From NCBI RefSeq assembly GCF_021729135.1, contig NZ_JAJTWW010000016.1:1-64000 (forward strand): a stretch of 64,000 nucleotides of DNA. Direction: 5' to 3'. Within the stretch, counting starts at the first letter, position 1. Each line of letters begins with the position of its first letter. The position numbers were made by a program, and so were the translations under genes. Shown piece after piece: positions 35,224 to 43,450 of the stretch. The notes under the pieces are model-generated. The model ran no database searches. It worked only from the letters and a program-made list of their open reading frames with translations, and was not told the origin of the DNA. This DNA comes from Brevibacterium daeguense. Its GTDB lineage: Bacteria > Actinomycetota > Actinomycetes > Actinomycetales > Brevibacteriaceae.

Positions 35224-36957
35224 TCAGCCCAGCACCTTGTATCGCTTCATCTTCCGGTACAGGGTGCTGCGGCTGATGCCCAGATAGTCTGCAGCGCGGC
35301 ACTTGTTGCCGCCGAAATTGTGCAATGCGTCGACGATGGACTGCCGTTCCAGCGCTTCCAGATGCGTCAGGCTCGAAGCATGGACCGGGTCGGTCAGGAA
35401 ATCGGGCAGCATCTCAGAAGTGATCCGCAGACCATCACTTGCGTCACCCTCGGCGACGCGCAGATGCGCGGTCACCGCGTCGACGACCGTGGCGAAGGTG
35501 CGGAAGTTATCGGCCCACCGGATGTGCCGGACGAGGTGCACTGCTGCAGGAGACAGCACGACTGGCTTCCCGACCTGGGCGCTGAGGGCTTCGGTGAGGA
35601 GATGCGGGAGAAGTTCCCGCAGGCGATCCAAGGAAACGGTCACGACCTGCACTGCACCGGTGACATCGCTCGCCGTCTCGCTGATGGCGACTTCTGGTGC
35701 CGGCTTCCCGAGGCGGTGAGCGTGCTCCCGGAGCGCCTGAGCAATCCGCCGCCGGCCGGTGTTGGGTTCGCCCCACACGACAACTCGGTCTGCACGGGCT
35801 GCGCGCTGGATATCGGAGCGGATCAAGGAGAACGGTGCCGTTGAGAGGAATCGGTCGAAATCGGCATCGTGAGCCTCGGCCTCCGGAGTACTGGGTGGAG
35901 TGTGCGGCCCTTCGGGCTGCCTCAGATCCACCCCACCAGCAGTCGGGGCGTGGTCGTGAGCTCCGGACTCGCGTGTGTCGACGGGGATGAGCCGGCAGAG
36001 CAGAATGCGTGTGCCTTCGCGGGAAGGGCCGGTGATGCTGACCGGAGTCTCGACGACGTCGGCGTGAACATCGAATTCGCCGCTGGACAACGTCATTCGC
36101 CCGACGAAGGGATCACGGTTCAGCGTGGTGCGCAATTCTCGCAGCCGGAACAGGTCCTGAGGTGTCAGCAGGAACGTCGCGGCGTTGTTGAGCAACGTGG
36201 TGTGGTCGTCGGTCACCATCCCGGGCACGATCTCGTGCTTGATCTCCTGATTGAAGATGCTCTGGGCCGGATCGTCCATGTTCACCACAAGCCGTCGGAT
36301 CCGGTTCTCGATCTCGGTCGTGGCCTGCTTCAGCAGAGGCAGCGACAGATCATGCGCGTGCCCAGATGGCAGCACCAGTGACAATGAACCCAGGGTCCGG
36401 TTGTGCACCGGGCTGATCACCGGCACTGCGGCACACGTGAGGGTGTGCAGCCCATCGAGAAAATGCTCGGTCCCGGAGATGACGACCGGGCGACGCTCCT
36501 CGATCGAGGTGCCCAGCCCGTTCGTGCCGAGCGTGTCTTCCGAATAGACGAAGCCCTCTCCGGCGTTCATCGAATCCAGGCGGGCACGGACCCAGCCGTC
36601 AGTTCCGCGGCGTGCGATGATCCTGCCCCGTTCATCGCAGAGGATGAGCGCGGCAGGGGCGTCTGCAAGCAGTTTGGTGAGCTGATCGAGCACTCCGCCG
36701 GCCGACAGCGCCAGTGGTGATTCCGCGTCAAAGGAATCGTCATAGGCATCCGGAACCGATTCCGGCCGGATCCCGGCGCTCACGGTGCGACGCCAGGACC
36801 GTTGGACCACGTCGCGGATCCCGGCAGGACTCTGCCGAGCAGCGAGGAGCCCCCGCTCGAGAAGCTCAGCCCGGAAGCTCAACAGCGCGTCTGTCCGTTC
36901 TCGACCAGTCGGATCTGCGGCGCTGCCCGCGGCATGGTTCGTCTTCATAGTCTTCAT
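35224..36957 (-). CDS. AcoR/NtrC-like activator with degenerate AAA+ domain
   Basis: A 577-residue regulator. An N-terminal GAF-type sensory region (EGFVYSEDTLGTNGLGTSIE near residue 130) is followed by a central region where the enhancer-binding ATPase should be. There the Walker A is degraded to GEPNTGRRR near residue 400, and no GAFTGA loop for contacting sigma54 is visible. The C-terminus is a Fis-type helix-turn-helix (NKCRAADYLGISRSTLYRKM). Actinobacteria generally lack sigma54, so activation must be through sigma70-type polymerase. The ATG at 36957 was chosen because an upstream GTG (37017) lies inside a strong hairpin. Probable targets are the promoters at 34599 and 38323. Confidence 0.82.
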   Translation of the reverse strand: MKTMKTNHAAGSAADPTGRERTDALLSFRAELLERGLLAARQSPAGIRDVVQRSWRRTVSAGIRPESVPDAYDDSFDAESPLALSAGGVLDQLTKLLADAPAALILCDERGRIIARRGTDGWVRARLDSMNAGEGFVYSEDTLGTNGLGTSIEERRPVVISGTEHFLDGLHTLTCAAVPVISPVHNRTLGSLSLVLPSGHAHDLSLPLLKQATTEIENRIRRLVVNMDDPAQSIFNQEIKHEIVPGMVTDDHTTLLNNAATFLLTPQDLFRLRELRTTLNRDPFVGRMTLSSGEFDVHADVVETPVSITGPSREGTRILLCRLIPVDTRESGAHDHAPTAGGVDLRQPEGPHTPPSTPEAEAHDADFDRFLSTAPFSLIRSDIQRAARADRVVVWGEPNTGRRRIAQALREHAHRLGKPAPEVAISETASDVTGAVQVVTVSLDRLRELLPHLLTEALSAQVGKPVVLSPAAVHLVRHIRWADNFRTFATVVDAVTAHLRVAEGDASDGLRITSEMLPDFLTDPVHASSLTHLEALERQSIVDALHNFGGNKCRAADYLGISRSTLYRKMKRYKVLG

Positions 36958-36980
36958 TGACCACCGCCCTGTTGCTCGAA

Positions 36981-37021
36981 GGGTGTGCCGATCGTACTCG
37001 AAGAGTCCGATCGGCACACCC
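36981..37021 (-). terminator. 41-bp near-perfect hairpin between monooxygenase and regulator genes
   Basis: GGGTGTGCCGATCG (36981-36994) mirrors CGATCGGCACACCC (37008-37021); inside, ACTC (36996-36999) pairs with GAGT (37003-37006) around a 3-nt centre. Only one arm position is mismatched. It lies 38 bp past the monooxygenase stop and 23 bp before the regulator ATG, so it may be a terminator, an attenuator, or an operator for autoregulation. Confidence 0.75.
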
Positions 37022-37059
37022 CTGATGCGACTGCTGACAGCTGCCTCGGATCTGCGTCG

Positions 37060-38208
37060 CTACTTCCTCTCGGCGAAGTGCTTATCGGTCGCGGCCTGCA
37101 CTGCCTTCTCCACTCGGTCACCGAGCTCAGCCCACTGGTCGATCGACCGCTGCTCCGCAGCCCTGAGGCGGGTGGCTCGATTCTGGAACTGGGGCTTCAC
37201 ATGCTGAGCGAACAATTCATAGCTACGCCTGGTGGCAGCCGGATCAGCCCACTCGGCGTGCTGGATCAGATATGATCCGAAGCCGCCGTTGGACTGGGCC
37301 ACCAGCCGCTCGATCTGTTCGATGGCATCATCCGGGGTGCCGATCACCCCGAGACCGGATTCGGTCACCCACGCCAGACGTTCCTCGAAGGTTCGCCCTG
37401 CCGCTCGGAAGTGGGGAACCGCCAGCACGTCCTGCGTGTACGCACACCAACTCTCAAGACCGAAGCGGACATTCTCGATCGCCTGTTCCCGGGTCTCCGC
37501 AATATGCATCGGTCCGACCAGGCGCCACCGCGATCGGTCGGCAGTGGTGCCGAACTCCGCGGCGCGCTCCTCCATCACGTCCCAATGTGAAGCCAGCACA
37601 TCGAAGCCGGCCTTGGCCGTGGCGCCGATCGAGAGCAACGACAGACCGTGCTTGCCCGCGATCCGCGGACCCGTCGGCGAGGAGATCGCCGCGACTGCCA
37701 CCTCGAGCTCGTCGTTGAAGGGCGAATACTGAGTCTGAGCGTTTCGCAGGCGATAACGCGGAGTGTCAGCAGTGACTGCCTCACCGGCCAACAGCCGCAT
37801 CAGCACGTCCGTGTCCTCCTCCAGGGCTCCCCGCTGCTCCTCGATCTCCAGCCCGATCATCGTGGCATCCTGCGGCAGCGCCCCCGGACCCAGGCCCAGA
37901 ATGAAGCGGCCACGCGTGAGGTGATCGAGGAACAGTGCGCTGTCAGCGACATGGAAAGGGTTGTGATACGGCAACGAGAGAACGCCGGTCGCAAACTTGA
38001 TATTGCGAGTCTGCGGCGCCAGATGAGCGATGAACATCATCGGATCCGGAACGAGCTCATTGCCGGACGAGTGGTGCTCTCCAATCCACACCTCGTCGTA
38101 GCCGAGCTTGTCGAGCAGCTGGACCACCTCGATGTCACGGACGTACGCAGACGTGGGATCCTGACCGGCCGGGGTATGGAAGGGGGCCATGAAAATGCCG
38201 AACTTCAT
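37060..38208 (-). CDS. Luciferase-like flavin-dependent monooxygenase
   Basis: A 382-residue (beta/alpha)8 protein of the bacterial luciferase-like family. KFGIFMAPFHTPAG at the start, LGYDEVWIGEHHSSG near residue 42, PLGGG-type region HLTRGRFILGLGPGALP near 115 and VIGTPDDAIEQIERL near 305 are characteristic. It would use reduced FMN (or F420) to oxygenate an unknown organic substrate. A flavin reductase with the same promoter layout is encoded at 34711. The ATG at 38208 matches the family's usual N-terminus; a longer frame upstream is not supported. Confidence 0.9.
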   Translation of the reverse strand: MKFGIFMAPFHTPAGQDPTSAYVRDIEVVQLLDKLGYDEVWIGEHHSSGNELVPDPMMFIAHLAPQTRNIKFATGVLSLPYHNPFHVADSALFLDHLTRGRFILGLGPGALPQDATMIGLEIEEQRGALEEDTDVLMRLLAGEAVTADTPRYRLRNAQTQYSPFNDELEVAVAAISSPTGPRIAGKHGLSLLSIGATAKAGFDVLASHWDVMEERAAEFGTTADRSRWRLVGPMHIAETREQAIENVRFGLESWCAYTQDVLAVPHFRAAGRTFEERLAWVTESGLGVIGTPDDAIEQIERLVAQSNGGFGSYLIQHAEWADPAATRRSYELFAQHVKPQFQNRATRLRAAEQRSIDQWAELGDRVEKAVQAATDKHFAERK

Positions 38209-38276
38209 ATTAGCCACCGGGGCTCTCCTTCGAGTCGATGCAACGTTGGCGCACCATTGCGCCACTGGTAGCACTC

Positions 38277-38282
38277 AGTATG
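38277..38282 (-). promoter_or_regulatory. CATACT -10 element of the monooxygenase promoter
   Basis: CATACT on the minus strand (38282 down to 38277). It begins 41 bp downstream of the start of the activator box at 38323, the same distance and hexamer as upstream of the flavin reductase. Confidence 0.6.
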
Positions 38283-38302
38283 GGAGAAATCTCCTGGTTC
38301 CA

Positions 38303-38323
38303 GATGTGTCAGTTTGGGACACT
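38303..38323 (-). promoter_or_regulatory. Activator box of the monooxygenase promoter
   Basis: On the minus strand AGTGTCCCA-AA-CTG then ACACATC; the core GTGTC-N7-GACAC is a perfect dyad. It lies 115 bp before the monooxygenase ATG; the paired box lies 112 bp before the flavin reductase ATG. Confidence 0.72.
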
Positions 38324-38454
38324 CCCGCCCCAAGCAGCCGGCGTCGACTTCGGCGGTGATTTCACTGCTCGCTTCAACTGGCGTTTCCGGTCATGACTCC
38401 CGGCAGTACCGTTGTGGCGTGGCTTCAGCGAAGGGGCGGCCGCAGGTCGTGCGA

Positions 38455-38907
38455 ATGTTTCCAGACTACGCCGGCACCGTTCTATGGCTTGGTGACCCCG
38501 TTGCGTACGGCTCTTCCGGCCTTACCGACGGGCTGATTCGCGACCTGAAAGCTTGGGAGCAGTGCTACTACGACGCGTTGACCCCTGACCTGGAATGGAG
38601 ATCGGCAGAACTGGCCCGCCAGTACACAGAGGAAGGCAACCAGTTGGCTGCGCGTGTGGCAGATGAACTGGGAGACGGATACGAAGTCGAGTTCCGATCC
38701 TTTGAGCCGGGCGCTGGGCGCCGCCGGTTCCATGGGACAGGAGCTGCGCTCAACGCCCGGGCCGCTGCCGCTTTCGCTGAACTCGCAGCCACCCTGAAAG
38801 CGGAGCAGGAGCAATCTGGCGGCGACGACGGCTACGCTTTCGCGCCTGTGTCCGGCAACATCTTCAAGCCGCCACGGGGACGAGTTGATCGTGGTTCTGA
38901 GAGCTGA
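38455..38907 (+). CDS. Hypothetical protein, conserved-looking
   Basis: A 150-residue soluble protein beginning MFPDYAGTVLWLGDPVAYG, rich in Trp and acidic residues, with a helical region RSAELARQYTEEGNQLAARVADELG near residue 50. The family was not recognised. The ATG at 38455 was chosen because sequence upstream in the same frame is Arg/Ser-rich and covers the monooxygenase promoter region; a GTG at 38419 is possible. Confidence 0.55.
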   Translation: MFPDYAGTVLWLGDPVAYGSSGLTDGLIRDLKAWEQCYYDALTPDLEWRSAELARQYTEEGNQLAARVADELGDGYEVEFRSFEPGAGRRRFHGTGAALNARAAAAFAELAATLKAEQEQSGGDDGYAFAPVSGNIFKPPRGRVDRGSES

Positions 38908-38950
38908 TGGGGGCAGGGGTCGCACACAGGTGTGAGGTCTTCCGGTGTTC

Positions 38951-39211
38951 TCAGGCGGCGTACCGCGCGTCGGCGCGCTCCAGGGCCTGGTACGTCGCCC
39001 GGAAGGCCTCGCAGACGTCTTCGGGGACGGCATAGTTCCGGGTCAGGGTCCGCAGTTCGTTGAACAGTTCAGCGGTGCGCGGGTCGGTGTTTGACTGCTG
39101 GAGCGTGAGCGTGATTTCTCGCACGCGGGTGAGCTCAGGGTGATGTGCTCCGTGGACGCGTTCGATGATGGGCGCGAGTTGGGCTGCTTGCGCCAGATTC
39201 TGGTCGGTCAC
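38951..39211 (-). CDS. Small hypothetical protein
   Basis: An 86-residue, mostly helical protein (ELTRVREITLTLQQSNTDPR, then ADARYAA at the end). The GTG at 39211 has a good AAAGGAACG ribosome site. No signal peptide or membrane segment. The family was not recognised. It lies downstream of, and on the same strand as, the methyltransferase. Confidence 0.6.
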   Translation of the reverse strand: MTDQNLAQAAQLAPIIERVHGAHHPELTRVREITLTLQQSNTDPRTAELFNELRTLTRNYAVPEDVCEAFRATYQALERADARYAA

Positions 39212-39292
39212 TGGTCGTTCCTTTCGAGATGGCGATATCAGAGAGCTGCTTTGTGCGTCGGGATTGTCGTTGACGAAGATCCGTGGCGGAGA

Positions 39293-39877
39293 TCACGACG
39301 CCCTGGCGGTGACGGTCGCGTGAGGACGCCGCGGGTGCCACTGCTGGGCGGTCACCTCGAACCCGGCACCCTTGAGCGCGTGGACCAGGGACGTCATCGG
39401 CCAGCGGTAGGCCGTCGCGGCTGGGTGCTGGAACGCCTCGATCCGAGGGCCGGAGAAGAATGAGGCGAGCAGTGAGCCGCCGTCATTGAGGACGCCGCGC
39501 AGGGTGGACAGTGCTGTCGGGAGCTCGTCGGGGCGCAGGTGGATGAGGGAGTACCACGCCAGGATCCCGGACCAGCGCTCGTCGGTGCCCTCGAGGTCGG
39601 CGAGGGAGGCGTGCCGGAACGGCACGGTGGGATGTGCGCGGCGGGCGAGTTCGACGAACCGGTCGACCGGTTCGAGTCCTTCGACGTCGTGCCCCAGGGC
39701 GGCGAGGTGACCGGTCCAGCGGCCGGTACCGGCGCCGACGTCGAGGATCGGGCCGGAGACGGTCCTGGCCCAGGGCTCGATCACGGCGCGGTCGGGGTCC
39801 TGGGGGGACACCTCGGTCCCGAGCACGCCGGCAAGCCTGGTCGCGTTGGTGCGGTATGCCTGTACAACTTCGTCCAT
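39293..39877 (-). CDS. Class I SAM-dependent methyltransferase
   Basis: A 194-residue methyltransferase. Motif [20 protein letters not shown] lies near residue 42, followed by [15 protein letters not shown] with the acidic residue after beta-2, and [17 protein letters not shown] near 103. The substrate cannot be told. The ATG at 39877 follows GGAGGC; a longer in-frame start is not supported by an RBS. Its context beside a ZIP-like protein gives no clear link. Confidence 0.85.
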   Translation of the reverse strand: MDEVVQAYRTNATRLAGVLGTEVSPQDPDRAVIEPWARTVSGPILDVGAGTGRWTGHLAALGHDVEGLEPVDRFVELARRAHPTVPFRHASLADLEGTDERWSGILAWYSLIHLRPDELPTALSTLRGVLNDGGSLLASFFSGPRIEAFQHPAATAYRWPMTSLVHALKGAGFEVTAQQWHPRRPHATVTARAS

Positions 39878-39967
39878 CAGTGCCTCCGTCAAACGAGTCG
39901 ATCCAGCCGTAGGGGTCAGCAGGTCGGCGCGGGGACTGCGCCCCGCTCCGACCAATGGCCATCCCCA

Positions 39968-40783
39968 TCACATGAGCATCATGAGGATGAGGAACAGCAG
40001 GAAGCCGGCGGCTGCCATCGCGATGGTGCCCGTGCTCTCCTTGATCTCGTAGGCTTCGACGAGCAGCTCCGCGACCGCGGTGAACAACAGGGCAGCGGCA
40101 CCGAAGGCGAGGCCGGTGACCAGCAGCGGGGCGGAGACCCCGGCGAAGACGAGGGCGCCCAGGACGGCGCCGAGCGGCATCATGACCGCCACGAAGGCGC
40201 CCACACCGATCGCCGAGCCGACCGACCCGCCGCCGGCACGCGTGGACCCGGCGATAGAGGCAGCGACGAACAACAACTCGATCGACAGCGCGACCGCGAT
40301 CAGGAGAGCCGCGCCACCGCCGGCCGACAGTGCCACGCCGATGATGGCGCCGTCGATGAGGACAACGACGGCAAGCGCGATGGCCAGGCGCAGGTTCACA
40401 CCGGTGGCCGCCTTGGTCTGCACGCCACCGTGACCGTGCTCCTCACCATGGGCGGGGCCGTGTTCCTCACCATGGGCGGGGCCGTGTTCCTCGCCGTGGG
40501 CGTGGCCGTGCCCGAACCGCGTCAGCAGCGCGCGCAGCGCCAGCATGAACGCCGTGCCCAGCACAAAGCCGAATATCAGCGGCCAGCCGGCACCCAGGTG
40601 CAGCGCCTCCGGAAGCAGATCCAGTGTCGCCGCGGCAATGATCAGACCCGCAGCGAAGTGCTGGACATAACTCGTCAGTGTCGAAGTCTGACTGCGCGTC
40701 GCGACAGCCGCGACCACCGCGCCGACAAGACCCGCCACCAATCCGATCGTGCCGAGTCCAAGTGCTTGCCCGAACACATCCAT
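39968..40783 (-). CDS. ZIP-like membrane protein with His-rich loop
   Basis: A 271-residue protein with about eight hydrophobic segments. A cytoplasmic-type loop near residue 95 holds repeated HGEEHGPA units, typical of metal-binding loops in ZIP carriers. Helix 2 has HFAAGLIIAAATLDLLPEAL, a ZIP-like pattern. Helix 4, where ZIPs usually have HNxxEG, reads LIDGAIIGVAL, so the classical metal site is altered. The ATG at 40783 follows GGGAGGG. Divalent metal transport is possible but not proven. Confidence 0.7.
   Translation of the reverse strand: MDVFGQALGLGTIGLVAGLVGAVVAAVATRSQTSTLTSYVQHFAAGLIIAAATLDLLPEALHLGAGWPLIFGFVLGTAFMLALRALLTRFGHGHAHGEEHGPAHGEEHGPAHGEEHGHGGVQTKAATGVNLRLAIALAVVVLIDGAIIGVALSAGGGAALLIAVALSIELLFVAASIAGSTRAGGGSVGSAIGVGAFVAVMMPLGAVLGALVFAGVSAPLLVTGLAFGAAALLFTAVAELLVEAYEIKESTGTIAMAAAGFLLFLILMMLM
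40440..40507. repeat. 24-bp tandem repeat encoding the His-rich loop
   Basis: The unit CTCACCATGGGCGGGGCC plus GTGTTC is present twice and again in part. It encodes repeated His-Gly-Glu-Glu-His-Gly-Pro-Ala. Since the unit is a multiple of three, copy-number change would lengthen the loop without a frameshift. Confidence 0.75.
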
Positions 40784-40989
40784 TGCTGTTCCCTCCCGGA
40801 ATATCTGCTTACGTTGAGCGAGCCGGTCTGTCTCGGCCCTTCCACTTTCGAACATATGACATGGCAGGAATTCCGTAATTGATCTGGATCAAGAAGCGGA
40901 GCGGGAAGCTGAGAACTGCCGGGCTCGCGGACCAGGGAATCGAGAGTGTGCACCGAAGCAGAAGGCGAACCCCAACCAGACACAAGAAC

Positions 40990-41021
40990 GGGGCCGGCAG
41001 ATCCGAAGATCCACCGGCCCC
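40990..41021 (-). terminator. Stem-loop terminator of the mycoredoxin gene
   Basis: GGGGCCGG (40990-40997) pairs with CCGGCCCC (41014-41021), with a weaker inner GATC-containing stem. It lies 35 bp past the gene stop, and on the minus strand GTTCTTGTG follows, a moderate U-rich tail. Confidence 0.65.
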
Positions 41022-41055
41022 GGCCCGAGCGGAAATCAGCTCGAAGCTCGAGTCA

Positions 41056-41343
41056 TCAGTTCCGCAGCTCGGCGAGCTTGGCCTTCACCGCCGCCTGCGA
41101 CGGGTTGGTCTGCGTGCTCCCGTCGGAGAACAACAGGGTCGGCACGGTCTGATTGCCGCCGTTGGCCTCTTCCACGATCGCGGCCCCGCCGTCCACTTCC
41201 TCGATGTTGACCTCGGTGTAATTGATGCCGGCCTGGTCGAGCTGCGGCTTCAGCCGCTTGCAGTATCCGCACCAGGTGGTGGTGAACATGGTGACCTCAC
41301 CGGCCTCCGGCAGGAACTGATCGACAGTCGTGGGGGTGCTCAT
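41056..41343 (-). CDS. mrx1: Mycoredoxin/glutaredoxin-like protein
   Basis: A 95-residue thioredoxin-fold protein. The active site CGYC in TTWCGYCKRLKPQL near residue 24 is the motif of mycoredoxin, which reduces mixed disulfides with mycothiol. TVPTLLFSDGS near residue 66 supplies the cis-Pro loop. The ATG at 41343 has GAGGAGC upstream; longer frames are not supported. It is divergent from a DUF1801 gene. Confidence 0.85.
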   Translation of the reverse strand: MSTPTTVDQFLPEAGEVTMFTTTWCGYCKRLKPQLDQAGINYTEVNIEEVDGGAAIVEEANGGNQTVPTLLFSDGSTQTNPSQAAVKAKLAELRN

Positions 41344-41543
41344 AGGGCTCCTCTTCGCTCTTTCGCAATGATTCCGGGGTCGCACTGCATGCGGTCGGCC
41401 CGCAGGTGCACCTGTCATGGGAACCCCGCGAGCGCCTCGGCTATTCCGCAGCCGCCTCTCCAGTCGGACCCCCCGACTGATCCTCAGCTGTCCCCCAATC
41501 GAAGCCCCCGCCAACCCGCTCCCGGTGGTGCGACAATCTCCAC

Positions 41544-41963
41544 ATGGCTGACTCCATCTCCACCCACCCCACCGATGTCGATCCGCGCGAGTACATCGAT
41601 TCGCTCGAGACGCCTCGGCGCCGGGTTCACGGTCACCTGCTGCTCGACATCTTCTCCGAGGTCACCGGTGCGAACCCCGTGATGTGGGGCCCGACGATGA
41701 TCGGCTACGGCTCCTACGACTACACCTACGACAGCGGCTGGTCGGGCACCTACTTCCGCTCCGGCTTCAGCCCGCGCAAGGCGGCGCTCTCGCTCTACGG
41801 CCTCCCGCCCGAATCGGCCGCGCCGGAGCTGTGGGCGAAGTTCGGCAAGCACCGCCGAGGCGCCTCCTGCGTCTACGTGAACAAGCCGGAGGACATCGAC
41901 CTGGATGTGCTGCGCGAACTCATCGCGATCGGCTGGAACACGGACCCGACCGGCACGGACTGA
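41544..41963 (+). CDS. DUF1801 family protein
   Basis: A 139-residue small cytosolic protein. The pattern VMWGPTMIGYGSYDY near residue 46, GFSPRKAALSLYGLP near 73 and GKHRRGASCVYVNKPEDI near 100 match the DUF1801 (YdhG-like) family, whose role is unknown. Its 3' end is 74 bp before the D-serine-dehydratase-like gene. Confidence 0.82.
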   Translation: MADSISTHPTDVDPREYIDSLETPRRRVHGHLLLDIFSEVTGANPVMWGPTMIGYGSYDYTYDSGWSGTYFRSGFSPRKAALSLYGLPPESAAPELWAKFGKHRRGASCVYVNKPEDIDLDVLRELIAIGWNTDPTGTD

Positions 41964-42037
41964 TCGCGACCGGAGCACACCGCGTTATGGGCGCGCTGAC
42001 CTGGACAGCCCCGTCGGGCCGCGGCCTACGATGGAAT

Positions 42038-43450
42038 ATGGCTACCCAGCATTCCGAGACCGCCGGCAGCGCAGCCGGACCAGCCGGCGCTTCCGCACAC
42101 CCCACCACCGGCGCCAACCAGGAGCTCCCGCGCGGCGGGCCTGAGCACTCCCGGCTGCCCACCGCAGCGACCGTGATCCTCGGGCCCCAGCACAAGTCGA
42201 TTCCGCCGGCGCTCTGGGGCCGGCCCGGTTCTCAGGTCGGCACCGAGCGCCTGCCGCTGTCGACCTTCCCTACTCCCCTGTTCACGCTGTCGGACACCGC
42301 GATCAGCCGCAACCTGGAGCTGATGAGCCGCTACGCCCGCGACTCCGGGGTGCTGCTGGCCCCGCACGGCAAGACGACGATGTCCCCGGACCTGTGGCAC
42401 CGCCAGCTCGACGCCGGCTGCTGGGGCATCAGCGTTGCAACCCCCTGGCAGGCGCAGATCGCCCGGCACGCCGGTGTCCAGACGATCGTCCTCGCCAATA
42501 CTCTGCTCGACCCCACCGGCATCGCCTGGGTCGCCCAGGAGATGCGCGCCGACCGCGGCTTCCGCTTCGTCTGCTGGGTCGACTCCCCCGCAGGAGTGCA
42601 GCTGCTCGACCGGGTGCTGACCGACGCCGGAGCCGAGCGGCCTCTCGAGGTGATCGTCGAGGTGGGCGGCCCCGACGGCAGGGCCGGCGTCCGCTCCCAG
42701 CACGACGGGATCGCCGTCGCCGAGGCGGTCGCCGCCTCCCGGCACCTCCGGCTCCTGGGTGTGGGCGGGTATGAGGGGGTCTTCGCCCACGATCGGAGCG
42801 CTGACGACGTTCAGCGGGTCACGGACTATCTCGCCGGCGTCACCGAGCTGCACGCCCAGCTGGTCGGCCAAGGCCTCTACCCGGGGCAGGCGCTGCTCAC
42901 CGCCGGCGGCAGCATGTACTTCGACCTCGTCGTGGACGCCTTCACGGACGCCGCCCGCACCGCCACCGCGCAGGGCGTGTCCACGAGCGTGCTCCTGCGT
43001 TCGGGTGCGTACCTGATCCATGACAGCGGGACGTACGACGAGGTGTCGGCTCTGGGATCTCTCCACGCCGCCGAGGCGCTCGCTCCGGGAATGCACGTGT
43101 TCTCGCGGGTGCTCTCCCGGCCCGAGCCGGGCCTGGCGATCCTCGATGCCGGCAAGCGCGACGTGCCCTTCGACTACGGCCTGCCGGTCCCGCTCCGGGT
43201 GCTCGGCGATGCATCACCTGAGACCGAGCAGGCGCTGGCCGCGGCGACCATGAGGACGCTCAACGACCAGCACCTGTTCCTCGACCTGCCGGCGGGCACC
43301 TCGGCGGCGGCGCTCCCGGTCGGAGCGGTGGTGCAGCTGGGACTGTCGCATCCGTGCACCGCCTTCGACAAGTGGCGGCTGGTGACCACCGTCGACGACG
43401 CGACGAGCGAGGAGCCGCACGTGACTGGCTTCCTCCCGACCTACTTCTGA
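42038..43450 (+). CDS. D-serine deaminase-like (DSD1-type, alanine-racemase fold) PLP protein
   Basis: A 470-residue PLP enzyme of the alanine-racemase-like barrel group that includes D-threonine aldolase and D-serine dehydratase. The PLP Lys is in LLAPHGKTTMSPDLWHRQLDAG near residue 110. The C-terminal barrel strand GLSHPCTAFDKWR near residue 445 has the His/Cys pair that binds zinc in DSD-type enzymes. The N-terminal 50 residues are Ala/Gly-rich. The ATG at 42038 has a weak RBS. It overlaps the convergent alanine symporter gene by 10 bp at the stop codons. A role in D-amino-acid use is plausible. Confidence 0.82.
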   Translation: MATQHSETAGSAAGPAGASAHPTTGANQELPRGGPEHSRLPTAATVILGPQHKSIPPALWGRPGSQVGTERLPLSTFPTPLFTLSDTAISRNLELMSRYARDSGVLLAPHGKTTMSPDLWHRQLDAGCWGISVATPWQAQIARHAGVQTIVLANTLLDPTGIAWVAQEMRADRGFRFVCWVDSPAGVQLLDRVLTDAGAERPLEVIVEVGGPDGRAGVRSQHDGIAVAEAVAASRHLRLLGVGGYEGVFAHDRSADDVQRVTDYLAGVTELHAQLVGQGLYPGQALLTAGGSMYFDLVVDAFTDAARTATAQGVSTSVLLRSGAYLIHDSGTYDEVSALGSLHAAEALAPGMHVFSRVLSRPEPGLAILDAGKRDVPFDYGLPVPLRVLGDASPETEQALAAATMRTLNDQHLFLDLPAGTSAAALPVGAVVQLGLSHPCTAFDKWRLVTTVDDATSEEPHVTGFLPTYF

